From WHSP01 sp040905505 (GTDB lineage: Bacteria > Gemmatimonadota > Gemmatimonadetes > Longimicrobiales > Longimicrobiaceae), in assembly GCA_040905505.1 (NCBI GenBank), contig JBBDRL010000108.1, forward strand, positions 1-64,000: DNA of 64,000 nucleotides, in the 5' to 3' direction. Of this stretch, positions 28,170-37,062 are shown one piece after another. The notes under the pieces are model-generated. The model searched no databases. It was given only the letters and a program-made list of their open reading frames with translations, and was not told the origin of the DNA. How positions within the stretch are numbered: position 1 is the stretch's first letter; every line of letters begins with the position of its first letter. The position numbers were made by a program, and so were the translations under genes.

Positions 28170-29513
28170 ATGCTGAACATCCTGGGCGCCGGCCCGGCGG
28201 GTCTCGCGGCCGGCTACTACGCCCGTCGCGAGGGCCTTGCATGCCGGATCTACGAGGCCGGTTCGGAGGTGGGTGGGAATTGCCGAACGCTGCGGTGGGG
28301 CGACTTCCGCTTCGACACAGGTGCCCACCGTCTGCATGGAAAGGATCCAGAAGTCACCGAGGTGATCCGGGGGCTACTCGGCGACGACCTGCGCGAGGTC
28401 CATGCACCAAGCCAGATCTACTGGAACGGCATGTTCATCGATTTCCCTCTCTCACCCTACGACCTGGTGCGGAAGCTCGACTGGTCGACGCTGGGCCGGA
28501 TCGGCACGGAGGTCCTGCGGAGGCGTCTCCGGAACGATTCCCCCACCTCGAGCTTCCGTGACCAGGCGGTCGCGGCGTACGGGGAGACACTGGCGCAGAT
28601 GTTTCTGCTGGGCTATTCCGCCAAGCTCTGGGGCGAACACACGAGCCGCCTCTCTCCCGCGATCGCTGGCAAACGGCTCCGGGGCCTGGACCTCACGACC
28701 TTCCTGCTGGAGGCGATAGGCGGAAAGCGACGCAAGAATGCACATCTGGATGGATCGTTTTTCTATCCGAGCCATGGAATCGGTATGATCTTCGACAGGG
28801 TCGCCGCTGCCGTCGGTAAGGAGAACATCTCCTTTCAGTCCCGGGTCACCGATCTCATCCACGAACGCGGGTACCTGCGGAGCATCGTATTGAATGGAAA
28901 GGAAGAGATCGAGGCCGGGACGGTGATGAGCACGCTGCCGCTCACCCTCACGCTTCGGATGCTGCGACCCCGCCCTCCCGCAGAGTTGCTGGAGACGGCG
29001 ATGTCGATGCGCTTCCGTCATTTGGTGCTCGGCGTTTTCCTCCTCGACCGGCCGCGGCTGAGCGAGAACGCCTCCATCTACTTCCCCGGTGACCAGCCGT
29101 ATACGCGCCTCTATGAGTGTAAGAACCGGAGCCCGCACATGGCGCCCAACGGCCAGACGGCGGTCGTCCTGGAGATCCCCTGCCAGTCCGAGGACGATCA
29201 CTGGTCCAAGAACGATCATACGCTCGAACGGGAGCTGCGGGAATCGCTGATCGAGACGGGGCTACTGACGACAGAGGAAGTCCTCTCCTTTCGGAGCTAT
29301 CGCGTCCCGTTCGCCTATCCGATCCTCGAGGTGGGATTCGAGGAAAAGGTGGGGCGCCTCCTGGAATACCTGGGATCCTTCCAGAATCTGCACCTGCTGG
29401 GCCGGAGCGCGCAGTTCGAGTACTCGCATATCCACGACATGTTCAGGCTGGCTCGCGATAAAGTCGAAGAAATCGCTCCGTCTCACCGGAGGATGCTCGC
29501 GCGAACGGCCTGA
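28170..29513 (+). CDS. FAD-dependent amine-oxidase/PPO-like oxidoreductase
   Basis: A 447-residue flavoprotein. The N-terminus MLNILGAGPAGLAAGYYARR and IYEAGSEVGGNCRT form the FAD-binding Rossmann motif and GG doublet of the protoporphyrinogen-oxidase/amine-oxidase superfamily. The C-terminal LGRSAQFEYSHIHDMFRLA is the second FAD-contacting segment, similar to that of UDP-galactopyranose-mutase-like proteins encoded in glycan clusters. There is no TM helix; cytosolic. Coupling to the GT-C-like gene favours a role in making or modifying a glycolipid sugar or polyprenyl donor rather than heme synthesis. That is inference; the substrate is unknown. A hairpin terminator follows. Confidence 0.75.
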   Translation: MLNILGAGPAGLAAGYYARREGLACRIYEAGSEVGGNCRTLRWGDFRFDTGAHRLHGKDPEVTEVIRGLLGDDLREVHAPSQIYWNGMFIDFPLSPYDLVRKLDWSTLGRIGTEVLRRRLRNDSPTSSFRDQAVAAYGETLAQMFLLGYSAKLWGEHTSRLSPAIAGKRLRGLDLTTFLLEAIGGKRRKNAHLDGSFFYPSHGIGMIFDRVAAAVGKENISFQSRVTDLIHERGYLRSIVLNGKEEIEAGTVMSTLPLTLTLRMLRPRPPAELLETAMSMRFRHLVLGVFLLDRPRLSENASIYFPGDQPYTRLYECKNRSPHMAPNGQTAVVLEIPCQSEDDHWSKNDHTLERELRESLIETGLLTTEEVLSFRSYRVPFAYPILEVGFEEKVGRLLEYLGSFQNLHLLGRSAQFEYSHIHDMFRLARDKVEEIAPSHRRMLARTA

Positions 29514-29554
29514 AAGCGTGCTCGGCGGAAGCGGGCGGCGAAATCGCCATACGA

Positions 29555-29597
29555 AGAACTGCGCGGCTCGCAATGCACTCGCAACCCGCGCAGTTCT
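29555..29597. terminator. Bidirectional hairpin between convergent genes
   Basis: AGAACTGCGCGG (29555-29566) and CCGCGCAGTTCT (29586-29597) form a perfect 12-bp stem with a 19-base loop, midway between the rightward FAD gene and the leftward fbpA-like gene. The left arm is nearly the same as that of the hairpin at 22492. Confidence 0.75.
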
Positions 29598-29624
29598 GTT
29601 ATCTCTGGAATTTTCCCGCTTCCG

Positions 29625-30731
29625 CTAGCGCCAGCCGACTCGGTCGAAGATGCGCACCGCCTCGATGTTCAGCTCGCCCAGCCGCGTCAGATCCAGGCTG
29701 TCCGCCCGGAACTCGCCCCAGCTCTGAAGCGTCTCCGAACGCGGTACGCCCGGCTTGACCGGGTATTCCTGATTCGCCTCGGCAAAGAGGCCCTGTGCCT
29801 CGTCCCCCGAGAGGAACTCGATCAGGCGGATGGCGTTCTCGCGATTGGGCGCGTTGCGCGTAACGCCCGCGCCGCTGACGTTCACATGCGTGCCGCGGCC
29901 ATCCTGGTCGGGGAAGAACGGCCGTACCTGCTCCGCCACCCGACGCTCCTCCGGATCCTCCGACGACGCCAATAGCGCCAGATAATACGTATTGGTCACC
30001 GCGACGTCGCCCACGCCCGCCGCCACCCCCATCACCTGATCCGTGTCGCCACCGCTCGGCGACCGAGCCATGTTGTTCAGCACACCCGCCGCCCACTCCT
30101 CGGCCGACTCCGCCCCCTCGTGGGCAATGATCGACGCGAGCAGCGACTGATTGTAGACGTTCGACGACGAGCGGATCAAAACCCGTCCCGCCCATTCAGG
30201 ATCCGCCAGCGCCCCGTACGTCGAGAGATCCGCCGGATCCACGCGGTCCACGGCGTAGGCGAGGATCCGAGCACGCTGCGTCAGCCCGAACCACTCGCCG
30301 TCCCGGTCACGCAGGTGCTCCGGGATGTTCGCATCCAGCACCTCCGAGCTGACCGCCTGGAGCAGCCCCCGCTCCTTGGCGCGGTGAAGCCGGCCCGCGT
30401 CCACCGTGATCAGTACGTCCGCCGGCGATTGGGCCCCTTCGTTCTCCAGCCGTGTGATCAGCTCGTCTGCCGATGCGGTGATCACGTTCACCTGGATCCC
30501 GGTCTGCTCCGTGAACCGACGGAACAGCTCCTGGTCAGTTTCGTAATGCCGGTGCGAGTAGACGTTCACCTCCCCGGCCTGCGTCGCCGCAGCATCTGCA
30601 CCGCCCTCGGCGTCCTCGGCCGCTTCCCCGGCGCATGCCGCCAGCACGGCCGCGAGACCGATCGCGAACGGCGCTAACAACCGTTGGCGGCCTCGCGCGG
30701 TGATCTTCAATTCTTCCCCGTTTACCCTCAT
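29625..30731 (-). CDS. fbpA: Ferric iron ABC transporter substrate-binding lipoprotein
   Basis: A 368-residue FbpA/FutA-type binding protein. An N-terminal signal with lipobox (LAAVLAAC) is followed by an acidic Ala-rich linker, then VNVYSHRHYETDQELFRRFTE, the hallmark start of ferric-binding FutA proteins. Tyr-rich iron-binding signatures follow, including VAVTNTYYLALL, where paired tyrosines bind Fe3+. It should capture Fe3+ in the periplasm for an FbpBC/FutBC permease, which is not encoded here. The ATG at 30731 follows a strong GGAGGAG site. A TTGACA promoter overlapped by a Fur box lies upstream, so it is iron-repressed together with the TonB receptor. Confidence 0.93.
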   Translation of the reverse strand: MRVNGEELKITARGRQRLLAPFAIGLAAVLAACAGEAAEDAEGGADAAATQAGEVNVYSHRHYETDQELFRRFTEQTGIQVNVITASADELITRLENEGAQSPADVLITVDAGRLHRAKERGLLQAVSSEVLDANIPEHLRDRDGEWFGLTQRARILAYAVDRVDPADLSTYGALADPEWAGRVLIRSSSNVYNQSLLASIIAHEGAESAEEWAAGVLNNMARSPSGGDTDQVMGVAAGVGDVAVTNTYYLALLASSEDPEERRVAEQVRPFFPDQDGRGTHVNVSGAGVTRNAPNRENAIRLIEFLSGDEAQGLFAEANQEYPVKPGVPRSETLQSWGEFRADSLDLTRLGELNIEAVRIFDRVGWR

Positions 30732-30798
30732 CGATCTCCTCCAGACGGTGATGGTTCAAGCGTGGGTGAGGGCCCCAGCCACGCCCCAGTGTAGCGGT

Positions 30799-30813
30799 TG
30801 AGACTCATTCTCA
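30799..30813. promoter_or_regulatory. Fur box upstream of fbpA
   Basis: TGAGACTCATTCTCA is a 7-1-7 palindrome with 6 of 7 positions matching, the same core as the box at 22697. It begins 6 bases downstream of the -10 on the minus strand, over the expected transcription start. Confidence 0.8.
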
Positions 30814-30819
30814 TGGCGC

Positions 30820-30848
30820 AGACTACGGGGCTGCTTTCCTGATGTCAA
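30820..30848 (-). promoter_or_regulatory. Promoter of fbpA
   Basis: On the minus strand TTGACA (30843-30848), a 17-base spacer and TAGTCT (30820-30825) form a near-consensus sigma-70 promoter. Its layout matches the promoter at 22658: perfect -35, weak -10, Fur box directly after. Confidence 0.7.
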
Positions 30849-31076
30849 GGCTGCTCTCCTGATCCTTGGAAGACCTCGGGTATCATGCCCTGCCGGTTCA
30901 GCCTCGTCGCCGGGCCGCCGCCGCTCGTCCTATGCCGCCCACCAGGCGAGTGACGCGTTCTTCATCCCAAGGGGGTGACAACGCGAACGGGGGCGCGCAG
31001 ATTTGAGCCCTCGCCGCGTTCGAGAGCGCATCGAGGAACGCACCGATTCCGAGATCCACGAGAGAAGGGCCCCGCC

Positions 31077-32276
31077 ATGTTCCTCCTGAATCAGCACGGC
31101 GACCGGGGCGGCGCGTTGCCGCCGGAGGCCGCGGCGGCCCTCGGCGAGGCGGCCGCCGACGAGGTCGAGCGTTTCCTCGCGCGTCGCCCCGACCATGCCC
31201 CGACACCTCTGCACAGTCTGCCGGCCCTAGCGGCCGAGCTGTCCGTGGGATCGATCCACTTCAAGGACGAGGGCCAGCGGCTAGATCTTGGCAGCTTCAA
31301 GGCTCTCGGCGGCGCCTACGCCGTCGTCCGGCTGGTGCTGCAAGAAGCCGAGAGGCGGTTCGGCCGGCCGGTGGATCTTGGAGAGATCCAGAGCGCCGAC
31401 CTGCGCGAGGTCGCGGGCAGATTGACATTCGGGTGCGCGACGGACGGCAACCACGGCCGTTCAGTGGCCGCGGGCGCGAAGCTGGTGAGTGCACGCGCCG
31501 TGATCTTCGTCCACGAGGGCGTGAGCGAGCAACGAGTGGCGGCGATCGAGCGCTTCGGGGCAGAGGTCGTGCGGGTTCCCGGCAGGTACGACGATTCAGT
31601 GGCCGAGGCGGGGCGCCGCTGTGACGTCGAGGGGTGGACGGTGGTGTCCGACACCTCCTGGCCAGGCTATGAGCGCATTCCGCTGCTCGTCATGCAGGGC
31701 TACACGGTGCTCGTACGCGAGGCCCTCCGCGCTCTCGGCGAGCTGCCCACCCACGTCTTCGTGCAGGCGGGCGTCGGAGGCCTCGCCGCGGCGGTCGCAG
31801 GCCACCTGGACGCCGCACTCGGCGCAGCGCGGCCCGCCCTCGTCGTCGTCGAGCCTGCGCGCGCCGCGTGCCTGCTGGAGAGCGCGCGTGCCGGGCGAGT
31901 CGTCAGAATCCCCGAGGGGCCGCCGACCGTGATGGCGATGCTCGAGTGCTATGAGCCGTCGCGCGTCGCCTGGCAGATCCTGGCCCGTGCCGCGGACGCT
32001 TTCATGACTGTCGACGAGGAGGATGCGATCGAGATGATGGGCCGTCTCGCCCGCCCCCTCGCGGGCGACCCGGCGATCGTCTCCGGCGAGAGCGGCGGCA
32101 TCGGCCTGGCCGGACTGGTGCGAGCCGCCCGCGACCCGGACCTCCGCAGGATGCTGAGACTCGACGAGCACGCGCGGATTCTGACGATCAATACCGAGGG
32201 TGCGACGGACCCCGATCGATACCACGAGCTGGTCGGCGTCGCGCCGGCGGAGATCACTTCACCCAACGCCCGCTGA
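31077..32276 (+). CDS. dpaL: Diaminopropionate ammonia-lyase-like PLP enzyme
   Basis: A 399-residue fold-type II PLP enzyme. PTPLHSLPALAAEL, then FKDEGQRLDLGSFKALGGAY carries the Schiff-base Lys (SFKALGG); FGCATDGNHGRSVAAGAK and VQAGVGGLAAAVAGH are cofactor-binding segments. The length and motifs match diaminopropionate ammonia-lyase (YgeX/DpaL), which splits 2,3-diaminopropionate to pyruvate and two ammonia. A related ammonia-lyase is possible. The stop overlaps the next start (TGATG), giving translational coupling to an M20 hydrolase, as in E. coli ygeX-ygeY. The ATG at 31077 is picked over an upstream frame extension because GAGAAGG precedes it and the family starts here. Confidence 0.85.
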   Translation: MFLLNQHGDRGGALPPEAAAALGEAAADEVERFLARRPDHAPTPLHSLPALAAELSVGSIHFKDEGQRLDLGSFKALGGAYAVVRLVLQEAERRFGRPVDLGEIQSADLREVAGRLTFGCATDGNHGRSVAAGAKLVSARAVIFVHEGVSEQRVAAIERFGAEVVRVPGRYDDSVAEAGRRCDVEGWTVVSDTSWPGYERIPLLVMQGYTVLVREALRALGELPTHVFVQAGVGGLAAAVAGHLDAALGAARPALVVVEPARAACLLESARAGRVVRIPEGPPTVMAMLECYEPSRVAWQILARAADAFMTVDEEDAIEMMGRLARPLAGDPAIVSGESGGIGLAGLVRAARDPDLRRMLRLDEHARILTINTEGATDPDRYHELVGVAPAEITSPNAR

Positions 32277-33517
32277 TGCCTGCGCACTCCGTCGATCCCG
32301 AACGACTTCTCACCCGCCTCCGCCATCTCGGGCAGATCGGCCGCACGCCGGCCGGCGCCCTCACGCGCCTGGCGCTGACGGACGGCGATCGCGACGCGCG
32401 CGACGCTTACGTCGGATGGTTGACGGACGCCGGTCTCGCTACTGAGATCGACGCCATCGGCAACGTTTTCGGAACCTGGAATCCGGGCGGCGATGCTGGC
32501 GCCGAGGCGCCCGTGATGATCGGGTCTCATCTGGACACCGTGGTCGACGCGGGGATCTACGACGGGAGCAGTGGCGTGCTGACCGCGCTCGCCGTCGTCG
32601 AAGCGATCCGGGACGCCGGTCTGAGCGCCGCCCGCCCCATCACCATCGCGTCCTTCACCAACGAGGAAGGCGTACGCTACACCCCCGACATGATGGGCTC
32701 GCTGATCCACGCCGGTGGATTCCCTCTGCAGGACGCGCTGGCCAGCCGGGGCACGGACGGCTCCGTGCTGGGCGAGGAGCTGCGACGCATCGGCTACGCC
32801 GGGCCGATGGCTCCTGGATCGATACGACCGCATGCCTTCATCGAGCTGCACGTGGAGCAGGGGCCGCTCCTGTTTCACGAGGGCCTCCAGGTCGGCGCGG
32901 TCGAAGCCCTCCAGGGCATCTCCTGGCAGCGTGTGACCGTGCACGGTGAAGCCAACCACGCGGGCACGACGCCGATGCGGCTGCGCCACGACGCGGGATA
33001 TGCCGCCGCAAGGATCACGACCTTTCTACACGATCTCGCCGAACGGTCCGACGGCAAAGTGGTCGCCACGGTCGGGACGTTGCGCTTCCAGCCGGATGTC
33101 ATCAACATCATTCCCGCGACGGCGACCCTGACCGTCGACCTCCGCAGCCCCGACGCGGAGCGTCTGACTGCCGCCGAGGCGGCCCTGACCACGACGCTGG
33201 AGGCGCTGGCGCAGGAGGTGGGCGTCACCTTCGACGTGGAGCGCCTCGTCCGCTTCGAGCCCGTCACGTTCGACGCGCGGATCGTCTCCCTCGTCGAGGA
33301 TGCGGCTGCCGCTCGCGGGCTGGGGTGCCGGCGTATGACGTCAGGCGCGGGTCACGACGCCCAGATGATCGCGCGCATCGCCCCTTCCGCTATGATCTTC
33401 GTGCCCAGCGAGGGGGGTATCAGCCACAGCCCGGGCGAGCGTACGTCCGACGACGACCTGGTCGCCGGGGCCAACGTTCTGCTGGACGTCGTTCTGGAAC
33501 TGGCGGCGCATAGGTAA
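32276..33517 (+). CDS. M20-family amidohydrolase (allantoate/N-carbamoyl amino acid hydrolase-like)
   Basis: A 413-residue metallohydrolase. Zinc ligands are in MIGSHLDTVVDAGIYDG, FTNEEGVRY (Glu-Glu), FIELHVEQGP and SGAGHDAQMIA. The lid/dimer domain carries HGEANHAGTTPMRLRHDA, the signature of allantoate amidohydrolases and N-carbamoyl-L-amino-acid hydrolases. It should hydrolyse an N-carbamoyl or ureido amide. Its ATG overlaps the stop of the PLP lyase by one base, so the pair likely performs consecutive steps in nitrogen scavenging. The exact substrate is not decidable from sequence. No signal peptide; cytosolic. Confidence 0.88.
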   Translation: MPAHSVDPERLLTRLRHLGQIGRTPAGALTRLALTDGDRDARDAYVGWLTDAGLATEIDAIGNVFGTWNPGGDAGAEAPVMIGSHLDTVVDAGIYDGSSGVLTALAVVEAIRDAGLSAARPITIASFTNEEGVRYTPDMMGSLIHAGGFPLQDALASRGTDGSVLGEELRRIGYAGPMAPGSIRPHAFIELHVEQGPLLFHEGLQVGAVEALQGISWQRVTVHGEANHAGTTPMRLRHDAGYAAARITTFLHDLAERSDGKVVATVGTLRFQPDVINIIPATATLTVDLRSPDAERLTAAEAALTTTLEALAQEVGVTFDVERLVRFEPVTFDARIVSLVEDAAAARGLGCRRMTSGAGHDAQMIARIAPSAMIFVPSEGGISHSPGERTSDDDLVAGANVLLDVVLELAAHR

Positions 33518-33525
33518 TCCGACCC

Positions 33526-36500
33526 ATGTCAGAGCCTTGCGGCGGACTATCTTCAGGTTCGGCAGCGTCAGCTTCCTCTTCTAAGTCCGCCAACGAACTG
33601 ATGTCCATTCCACTGACTGACGCCGTGACGGGCGCGGAGGGGTCGCCGCCGCCCGCCTCCATCCCCTGGTCGCAGAGCCAGTTCGTCGACCTCGTGCAGG
33701 GACTCGACGCCATCGTCTGGGAGATGGACGTCCGGACCCTACGCTTCACCTTTGTGAGCGACCGCGCCGAGCACCTCCTCGGGTACCCCGTCCGGCGCTG
33801 GATCGAGGAACCGCGCTTCTGGCAGGACGTGCTCCTCCACCCCGACGACCGGGTCTGGGCGTTGGACTTCTGCGACTGCGCCGTGCAGGAGGTGAGGGAT
33901 CATGAATTCGAGTATCGGGCCGTCCGCGCCGATGGCCGGGTCGTATGGATGCGCGATCTGGTCCGCGTCGTCGTCGACGGCGACGGGCAGCCTCAGCGGC
34001 TGCGCGGCGTGATGATCGAGATCTCTGAGAAGAAGGAAGCGGAAGAGGCGCTGCGAGCGGCCGAGGGTCACGCACAGCAGCTCGCCGCCCGGATGCGTGC
34101 CGTGGCGGGCGCTGCGGCCGGGGTCGTCGGCGCCGCCTCGATCGAGACCCTCCTGCCGGTGCTCCACGATGCGCTCGGGAAGGTGATCTCTTTCGACGTG
34201 TTCCTCCTCTCGCTGTACGATGAGGACAGCCGCACGCTCACCTACTACGGCTACGATTCCGGGCTGCCGGTCTCGCGCGAGGTCGTCCCCGTCGACCGGA
34301 CGCCCGCCGGTGAAGTGATCGCCTCGCGCCGTCCGACCGTGACCCGTTTCCGCGATCGCAACGCACCGCCGCCCCTTACGTTCGGAACCGGCCGGCCGGC
34401 CGAATCGATCATCCGGACCCCGGTGGTGGAGGGCGATCGGGTACTCGGGGTGCTCTCGGTTCAGAGCTACACGCGCGAGCTGTACGTGGAGCAGGACCTG
34501 GAAGTCCTGGAGGTGATCGCGTCGCTCGCCTCGACCGCGCTGCTCAACATCGAGCTCCTGTGCGAGCGGGATCAGGCGGAGCAGGCGCTGCGCCGCGCCA
34601 AGGAGGAGCTCGAGGTCCGGGTCGTCGAGCGCACGGCCGAGCTCGCCGAGATCAACAAGGCCCTCGAGACGGAGATCGCCGAGCGCAAAGCGGCGACGGC
34701 GGAGCTGAAGAAGCGGACCGACGAGCTGGAAGCGATCTTCCGGGCGCTGCCCGACCTGTACTTCCGCTTATCCACCGACGGCTACATCCTCGACTTCCGC
34801 ACGAGCGGCGACGATCCCCGCTACCTCACCCCGGAACGGTTCGTCGGCCGGACCCTCCCGGACATGCTCCAGGAGCTGGCGACCGCCGACGTCAACGCAC
34901 GCGTATTGGACGCCCTCGAGGAGGTGAACCGGACGGGCCGGCTGGTCAGCTTCGAGTACCCGCTGCTGGTCGACGGGCTCGGCCGCGATTTCGAGGCGCG
35001 GCTTCTCCGACTCGACGATGGCTCGCTCTTCGCCGTCGTGCGCGACATCACCGAGCGCAAGCAGTTCGAGAATGCGCTTCAGGAGCGCGAGGAGCATTTT
35101 CGTAAGCTCATCGAGACGGCCCATGATCTCATCCAGACCCTCGATGCTCGCGGCCGGATCGTCTACACCGGTCCGTCGGTCGAACGGCTTCTGGGCTACA
35201 CACCGGAGGAGCTTGCGGGTATTGGCCTACCCACCTTCATCCATCCGGACGACCAGGCGCGGGTGCAGGCCAAGATCCTCCGCGCGATGGCGAACCCCGG
35301 GGAGATCATCCAGACCGAGTACCGCGTGCGCCATAAGGACGGGCGGTGGCGGTGGTTCGAGACGTTGGCCCGAACCTTCTCGCCCGACACCGCCGAGCAC
35401 GGCCTGGTGGCCAACGCCCGCGACATCACCGAGCGCCGCCAGGCCGAGGAAGCACTCGCCCGGGCCAAGGAGGACGCGGAGCGGGCGCGTGAGGCGGCGG
35501 AGCGAGCCAATCGTGCGAAGAGCGAATTCCTCTCGCGAATGAGCCATGAGCTGCGAACGCCGATGAACTCCATCCTCGGATTCGCGCAGCTTCTCGACCG
35601 GGCACGCCTCCCGGCCGAGCAGAAGAAGAGCGTGGGGCACATCCTCGGCGCAGGGCGGCACCTACTCCAGTTGATCAACGAGGTTCTCGAGATCTCGCGA
35701 ATCGAAGCGGGGCGATCGTCGCTGTCGCTCGAGCCGGTCCGTCTGGGAACCGTGCTCCGGGAGGCGGTCGGCCTGGTGCGCCCGCTCGCGGCACAGTGGC
35801 GCGTCGAGCTCGATGCCGGCCCGTGGCCGACCTGCTCGACCTTCGTGCAGGCGGACCGACAGCGCCTCACGCAGGTGCTCCTGAACCTCTTCGGAAACGC
35901 GATCAAGTACAATCGGCCCGGCGGGCGGGTGGACTTCATCTGCGAGACGTGTGAAGCCGAGGACGGACAGCAGCACCTGGTCGTCCGCGTCAGCGATACC
36001 GGCCGCGGCATCCCCGAGGAGAGAATCGATCAGCTCTTCACCCCGTTCGCCCGGCTGGGCGCGGAGCAGAGCGAGGTCGAGGGCACAGGTCTCGGGCTGG
36101 CGCTTTCACAGCGTCTGACCGAGGCGATGGGCGGCACGCTCACCCTGGAGAGCACGGGACCGCACGGCAGCGTGTTCCGGCTCGACCTGCTCGTTGCGGC
36201 CGATCCGGCAGAGCGACTCGAGGAGCACGCCGGGACATCGGAGCCGCTCGAGGAGGTGCCGCACGCGCCCGCGACACTGCTCTACATCGAGGACAACCTG
36301 GCGAACCTCAGCCTGGTCGAGACGATCCTATTGTCGCGCCCGCGGTGGCGAACGATGCCGGCCCTCCAGGGGCGGATCGGTTTGGAGCTCGCGCGCGAGC
36401 ACCTGCCCGACATCATCCTGCTCGACCTCCATCTTCCCGACCTCTCCGGCGAGGAGGTCCTGCGCCTCCTTCGCGCCGAATCCAGAACCGCGTCGATTCC

Positions 36501-36642
36501 GGTCGTGATCATCACGGCCGACGCGACCGACCGAGCCACCGAACGCCTGCGACTGGCCGGCGCCGACGCGTACCTCACGAAGCCGCTCGACATCGACGAG
36601 TTCCTCGAGACGCTGGGGCGCTTCCTGCCCGCACCGGCCTAG
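33526..36642 (+). CDS. PAS-GAF-PAS-PAS hybrid histidine kinase with C-terminal REC
   Basis: A 1038-residue soluble hybrid kinase. Domain order: PAS (about 45-160), GAF (about 195-350), coiled coil (355-405), PAS (405-515), PAS (525-645), HisKA (660-730; FLSRMSHELRTPMNS, His674), HATPase (770-885; NLFGNAIKYN, DTGRGIPEE, GTGLGLALS) and REC (917-1035; YIEDN acidic site, phosphoacceptor Asp967 in ILLDLHLPD, Lys in YLTKPLD). No TM helix, so signals are cytosolic. It is a close paralogue of the kinase at 43787-46246 in its kinase and REC parts. It starts 8 bases after the M20 gene, but function suggests a separate signalling unit. A strong terminator follows. Confidence 0.92.
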   Translation: MSEPCGGLSSGSAASASSSKSANELMSIPLTDAVTGAEGSPPPASIPWSQSQFVDLVQGLDAIVWEMDVRTLRFTFVSDRAEHLLGYPVRRWIEEPRFWQDVLLHPDDRVWALDFCDCAVQEVRDHEFEYRAVRADGRVVWMRDLVRVVVDGDGQPQRLRGVMIEISEKKEAEEALRAAEGHAQQLAARMRAVAGAAAGVVGAASIETLLPVLHDALGKVISFDVFLLSLYDEDSRTLTYYGYDSGLPVSREVVPVDRTPAGEVIASRRPTVTRFRDRNAPPPLTFGTGRPAESIIRTPVVEGDRVLGVLSVQSYTRELYVEQDLEVLEVIASLASTALLNIELLCERDQAEQALRRAKEELEVRVVERTAELAEINKALETEIAERKAATAELKKRTDELEAIFRALPDLYFRLSTDGYILDFRTSGDDPRYLTPERFVGRTLPDMLQELATADVNARVLDALEEVNRTGRLVSFEYPLLVDGLGRDFEARLLRLDDGSLFAVVRDITERKQFENALQEREEHFRKLIETAHDLIQTLDARGRIVYTGPSVERLLGYTPEELAGIGLPTFIHPDDQARVQAKILRAMANPGEIIQTEYRVRHKDGRWRWFETLARTFSPDTAEHGLVANARDITERRQAEEALARAKEDAERAREAAERANRAKSEFLSRMSHELRTPMNSILGFAQLLDRARLPAEQKKSVGHILGAGRHLLQLINEVLEISRIEAGRSSLSLEPVRLGTVLREAVGLVRPLAAQWRVELDAGPWPTCSTFVQADRQRLTQVLLNLFGNAIKYNRPGGRVDFICETCEAEDGQQHLVVRVSDTGRGIPEERIDQLFTPFARLGAEQSEVEGTGLGLALSQRLTEAMGGTLTLESTGPHGSVFRLDLLVAADPAERLEEHAGTSEPLEEVPHAPATLLYIEDNLANLSLVETILLSRPRWRTMPALQGRIGLELAREHLPDIILLDLHLPDLSGEEVLRLLRAESRTASIPVVIITADATDRATERLRLAGADAYLTKPLDIDEFLETLGRFLPAPA

Positions 36643-36700
36643 CGGCGACGGGCAGGGCGCGGCAAGGAGGCCGGGCGTCGCGGAGGCGCAGTAAACACGA

Positions 36701-36733
36701 ACCTCCCCGACAGCAGCGTGCTGCCGGGGAGGT
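36701..36733 (+). terminator. Terminator after hybrid kinase
   Basis: A 15-bp stem (36701-36715 with 36719-36733, one mismatch) and a GCG loop: ACCTCCCCGACAGCA facing TGCTGCCGGGGAGGT. It lies 59 bases after the kinase stop. The T-run is weak (CGTTACC). Confidence 0.75.
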
Positions 36734-37028
36734 CGTTACCTGAATGTTCAGTGATTACCGGCTCGAACCTGAGCTGATGCCCGTCCAGTCGATCGTGACC
36801 AGACGCGGACGCGGACGTCGCGCCGTCCAGCGGAGCTGCGGGTGCTGTCCCGATCGAGCGGCCCGGACCTGCCGGGAAACCGTCGATGGTACACCTGCGT
36901 TACTCCCCGATACCTGCCGTTTATCTGTCATTCCGATGCCCTCTCTGTTGAGTTCGCCAGCGTCGACGCATCCGAAGGCGCCGTATCTCGCTGGCGAGGG
37001 AAAGATAGGGCAACGGCGACCGTGGGGG
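36734..37028. other. Intergenic region, nothing recognised
   Basis: Between the kinase terminator and the palindrome at 37029 there are short open frames on both strands but none with a ribosome binding site and a recognisable product. This is the tail-to-tail space between the kinase and the leftward permease. Confidence 0.4.
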
Positions 37029-37046
37029 ATGGGTCACCTGACCCAT
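37029..37046. promoter_or_regulatory. Palindrome ATGGGTCA-CC-TGACCCAT
   Basis: A perfect 8-2-8 palindrome. The same core TGGGTCA-NN-TGACCCA occurs at 42347 and 49570. Here it lies 16 bases beyond the stop of the leftward permease, so it does not look like that gene's operator. Role unknown; could be a protein-binding site or a small hairpin. Confidence 0.6.
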
Positions 37047-37062
37047 AGTCCGCTCCTGATCT

